This document shows, one piece after another, positions 60,191 to 64,000 of a DNA stretch of 64,000 nucleotides. The translations under genes were made by a program, and so were the position numbers. Each line of letters starts with the position of its first letter. The first letter of the stretch is position 1. The notes beneath the pieces were generated by a model that worked only from the letters and a program-made list of their open reading frames with translations, was not told where the DNA came from and ran no database searches. Where the stretch lies: contig OX359285.1 in the NCBI GenBank assembly GCA_947179155.2, positions 10,646,010 through 10,710,009 of the forward strand. Direction: 5' to 3'. The stretch comes from Hedera helix (lineage: Eukaryota; Streptophyta; Magnoliopsida; Apiales; Araliaceae).

Positions 60191-61175
60191 ATGTCGTCGC
60201 GTAGACAACCATGAAACCCAAGGGTAGAAGTGAATAATGCAGGAGATCAAGCTGACCCGATGCGAGGTTTTACAAATATGTTAGCGGAACGAATGCAGAA
60301 TAGACCCCCAACTGCAGGAGATCAGTTAGGGAATCACTTGGCAAGCTTTTAAAGACTTTAAACTTGTAGGACTGCCAGAGTTCCGAGGAACTGCGGATCC
60401 GATTGAAGCCCAGACTTGGGTAAAAGAAATAGAAAAAGTGTTTGAAGTTGTGTGTGTGGCCGAAGAATAGAAAACGTTGTTTGTCACCTTCATGATGAAG
60501 GGAGAGACAAACTACTGGTGGAAGGCGAATAAGAACCGGGCAGGAAAAGGGGTTATTGCTTGGACCCATTTCAAGGAGTTGTTCTTTGAGAACTACTTTT
60601 TGAACAGTATGCAAATGAGGATGGAGGTTAATTTTCTGTAATTGAAATAGAAAAACATGACAGTAGCAGAGTATGTCACCAAATTCAATGAGCTATCAAG
60701 ATTTGCTCCACATCAAGGGGACACGAAAGCAAGAAATGCGAGGAGGTTCGAGCAGGGGTTGAAACCCTGGGTGTTTAGCAAAGTGGTGGTGTTACAGATC
60801 AATACGTTTTCAACATTTTTGGAGAAGGCTATCATAATAGAAGGCGGGAGTGAGGCTGTGTCAAAATAAAATCAAGTGAGGAAATGAACGAAGAATGAAG
60901 GAGGAGATAGAGAAGGAAATAGTGGTGGGAGTAATGCACATAAAAGAAAGTGGAAGAATAATCACATTGAGAGTAGTCAGGGAGAAGTCACGAGAAAAAT
61001 AGAAGCTTATGGAAGTTATGGGAAGAATCATTTGGGGATATGTTTAAAAGGAATAAATTGTTGATACCGGTGTGCGGTGAGGGACATGTTGCTTTGAAAT
61101 GTCATAATGCAAAGAAGAGTGGGAAGTGTTTTTTATGGGGAAATAGGTTATCAATTTAAAAATTGCCAGAAGAAG
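60191..61175 (+). pseudogene. Gag of the second gypsy element
   Basis: Capsid region of the retrotransposon-gag type: FRGTADPIEAQTWVKEIEK, then MMKGETNYWWK, then FFENYF, MTVAEYVTKFNELSRF and ARRFEQGLKPW. It is followed by a Lys/Asn-rich linker and a decayed CCHC zinc-knuckle zone (about 61040-61165). A stop lies at codon 8, there is a frameshift near 60350, and several further stops occur. Protease and polymerase do not follow, because an LTR starts at 61185; they may lie beyond the window. Confidence 0.85.
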
Positions 61176-61184
61176 GGGAGTATT

Positions 61185-64000
61185 TGTAACACCCCCAAAA
61201 ATCCCCTCACTCACTACGACAGACGTTGTGCATTAAACTCCATACATTTACCAACTTAACCAATGATCACATAATCATATTGGTTGAATTAGTCTTATTT
61301 TAGACTATACATTAAAAATTTATTTTCACTTTGTCCCTAGATCTTAACTTGATCTTGATCTAATATTTATATAAGTATCAACTTGTAGTTTATTCGTATA
61401 AATGGATAACATCATATATAACGATCCAATTTTAATATTAAGATTTAAATATTCTATAACTTTACATATTCCAAGATTAATGGCATTAAATCATTAAGAC
61501 GATTATTGGGAACAGAGAATCTCGCTATGAATGTTTGAATCTTCATTTGTGATAAATGTTTGTATCTTTATCCGGTGTAAAATTCGCCTTCCGTATAGAA
61601 CATACCAAACTAGTTAAAATCCTCACTCGAAACATATTTGGTTATAGTAATATCTCTTCATATCAATAATCCTACTTATCTGGCATTCAGAATAATAACA
61701 AGCTTGTACATGGGTCCAAGGAACCTAACGATGAATTTGACCATTTCACATCGATTAGTCATGTCTCGAATGCTTACAGTACTCACAAATGTTATTTACC
61801 ATCCTCTTTTTGATAAGTAATTCATTATCAATATTGTATTAATGTTTTACTATCTATCTGAAGTTTAAAGTATCGGCATAACATGATTAGTCCATATTAC
61901 CAATACCCTCACTCAGATTTATAATTTTTTTAACAATTCTAAGTTATATCACAGTAAAGATATAATAACATTTGATGATAATATAATAATATCATTTTAT
62001 AATATTTAGTTACGTTGTTTGCTTGTTCGTATTATAACAATTATTATGACTTTATACAGATACAATTAAATAAAACATGAAACCTAATATACGCTTCTTC
62101 TTTACGTTCATGATCTTTTTATCATTCTTTTTAATCAGCAAATAAGTTTTATTTGCAAGAATGAGCATGACAGCTTAACAAGTTTAACATATTATCACAT
62201 ATAGAGTTTATGCTTTCATATAAACTTTAACATGATTTAACTGAACATACATCTCAGTTAATAATTATATTAATTTATGCTTAACAATAAACATATTTTA
62301 TGCATACTCATATGCATCATCAAATATCAATTAATATTTAACAGTTAATCAAGAATTAACACTTAATCATTTAATTACATAAGACATTCATTCATGTACT
62401 TTCACATATCAACTATCACATAATAACATGAAAAATCTTAGAACATGCTAATAACATATAAGGGTTTAGAACTTGTCTCGAATCGAAACTAGGGTTTCCT
62501 GACAGAGAGTTAAAACCCTACAAAACAGGTTACGTGTACCCGAATGTTAGTTTATCGAATTTTACTTCTTGATAAGTGTTTTTATAACTTAACTAGACTA
62601 TTTTCATTGATAAAATATTTAGGACAAGTGGCTAACTCAAAATCTCATTTTTAAGCATAGAAATCCGAGAGCCCCTTTAAAATTTTCAGTTTCGACCTCT
62701 TTTCTGGTAACAACAATAAGTTTATCATGAGAAAATATTTTGGGGTTGTTCTTACTTCTAAATTTATTATACTTTCACGATCTACAACTTTCCATTAGGT
62801 TGCTGAGGCATATTCTGACTTTAAGTTTTCAGAAATTTGCAAAAACAGTCAGTGAGCATACTTTGATCAACATTTTTAGGGTTAACCATGTGAAACATGG
62901 TACCACTAGCTTTAATTACTTAAGATATTATGTTATAAGACTTAATAACACTTTATAACATAAAAATAACAAAATTATAAACCTACTTATATACGATTTA
63001 TGACTTTACTCAAGAACACGAAGAAAGAATTGAAGAACACGAAGAACTAAGTTTCATCGTTCTTGGTTCAGCTTGTTAAAACATGATGCCACAAGCATAA
63101 ATTTGCTAGGCCATCATGTTTCATAACTCTGTAACACTAAATTACAAAATCATAAACCTACTTATGCAGAAAAGTATGACTTTTGCTCAAGAACATACAA
63201 AGAACACGAGTAACGAAAAATCGTACATGGTAACGACTTATGTTCTTGAACTTTTGAATTTCATACTTAAAATAATTTGAGCATTATAACTGCTTAAATA
63301 TATGATTATGACACTTTATATTTAAAATAATTTGGTCATTACAATGGCTTGTATAATTAATTATAACAATTTATAGTTATTGCTTAAGAACACACGAAGA
63401 AAATAGAGAACAACAATCGTACATGACTATGATGTATGTTCTTGAGCTTTAAACTATGAATTGAAATTCGACATTATAACTATTATAAAATAAAGAAATG
63501 CTCAAGAACACGCGAAGAGCACGGAGAATGACAATCGTACATAGTTACGACTCACGTTCTTGGGCTTTATTAAAAGCAAAGATGAAAGAAAATCGAACAT
63601 TATAACGACTAGAGATTGTAGCTTTTCAAATTGCAAGTTTTAATTATTTTTTTTTGCAATCAACTCTCAAGAACTCACTTTTATATTGAGTATAACTTTG
63701 ATACTTGAATTTAAGCTTTGAAAACTCATGAACTTAATGAATGAACTAGCTTGCTATTTATAGGAAAACCAAAGTTTCATTAATCGCATTTTTATCCGGG
63801 CTTATTACACTTTACACCCGGCTTATTACATTTTACACCCTAGCATATTCTTGGAATATTCTCTTCTTAGCTTAACTTCGACTTTGGCTCCAAGTTTGGC
63901 TTGACTTAGGCTTTAACTTTATCTACTAACTAGATTTAACAACTAACTTAACATTGGTTATTTATCTACTAAAGCTGGCAACTTAATTGGTTGATTAGTT
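61185..64000 (-). mobile_element. Partial LTR of a third gypsy-type family, runs off the window
   Basis: It begins TGTAACACCCCCAAAAATCC right after the zinc-knuckle zone, with GTATT as the left flank. A minus-strand TATA-like CTATAAATAGC near 63757 shows that its 3' end is at 61185. At about 62990-63600 there are four or five diverged tandem copies of a 110-130-bp unit with CTCAAGAACAC and TGTTCTTG facing each other. The right end is outside the window, so I cannot tell a solo LTR from a complete element. Confidence 0.7.

Overview
This is a nuclear plant window, almost certainly from a eudicot. It holds one intron-rich host gene with a plant-only domain set, and the rest is AT-rich DNA full of plant transposable elements (gypsy/Tat, copia, CACTA, hAT, PIF/Harbinger, Mutator and foldback/MITE types). 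I cannot name the species.

Region 1 (about 1.2-10.2 kb) is a complete auxin response factor gene of the ARF7/ARF19 clade on the minus strand. I could join 13 coding exons in frame with GT/AG borders at every intron; they predict 1,185 residues (B3 DNA-binding domain, Auxin_resp domain, very long glutamine-rich activation region, C-terminal PB1 domain). The largest exon carries a CAG/CAA run, a Gln-His run and 11 copies of a 27-bp minisatellite.

Region 2 (10.2-19.5 kb) is intergenic and holds a 1.3-kb PIF/Harbinger-like element, a copia-type solo LTR, and a CACTA element that touches the duplicated target site of that LTR and itself carries a 500-bp hAT element. Region 3 (19.5-31.8 kb) is a nest: a hAT-like element split by two solo LTRs of one large gypsy-type family, one of which is split by a third copy, followed by a fourth copy in inverted orientation.

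Region 4 (31.8-38.3 kb) has another large solo LTR, older LTR debris and small MITEs. Region 5 (38.3-47.5 kb) is a nearly full-length but degenerate Tat-lineage Ty3/gypsy retrotransposon on the minus strand (gag, protease, RT, two RNase H regions, integrase). An extra intron-containing gene lies antisense between integrase and the 3' LTR.

Region 6 (47.5-55.4 kb) is dense in hairpin-forming elements, many bordered by (TA)n. They include a foldback-like element with about 13 copies of a short palindrome, and a 1.65-kb inverted repeat. A Mutator-like element with a 10-bp target duplication follows. Region 7 (55.4-64 kb) is the left part of another gypsy element (long LTR, primer-binding site, a coiled-coil ORF, gag), interrupted by one more LTR that runs off the window.

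The only gene I expect to work for the host is the ARF. All retroelement frames I read contain stops or frameshifts.
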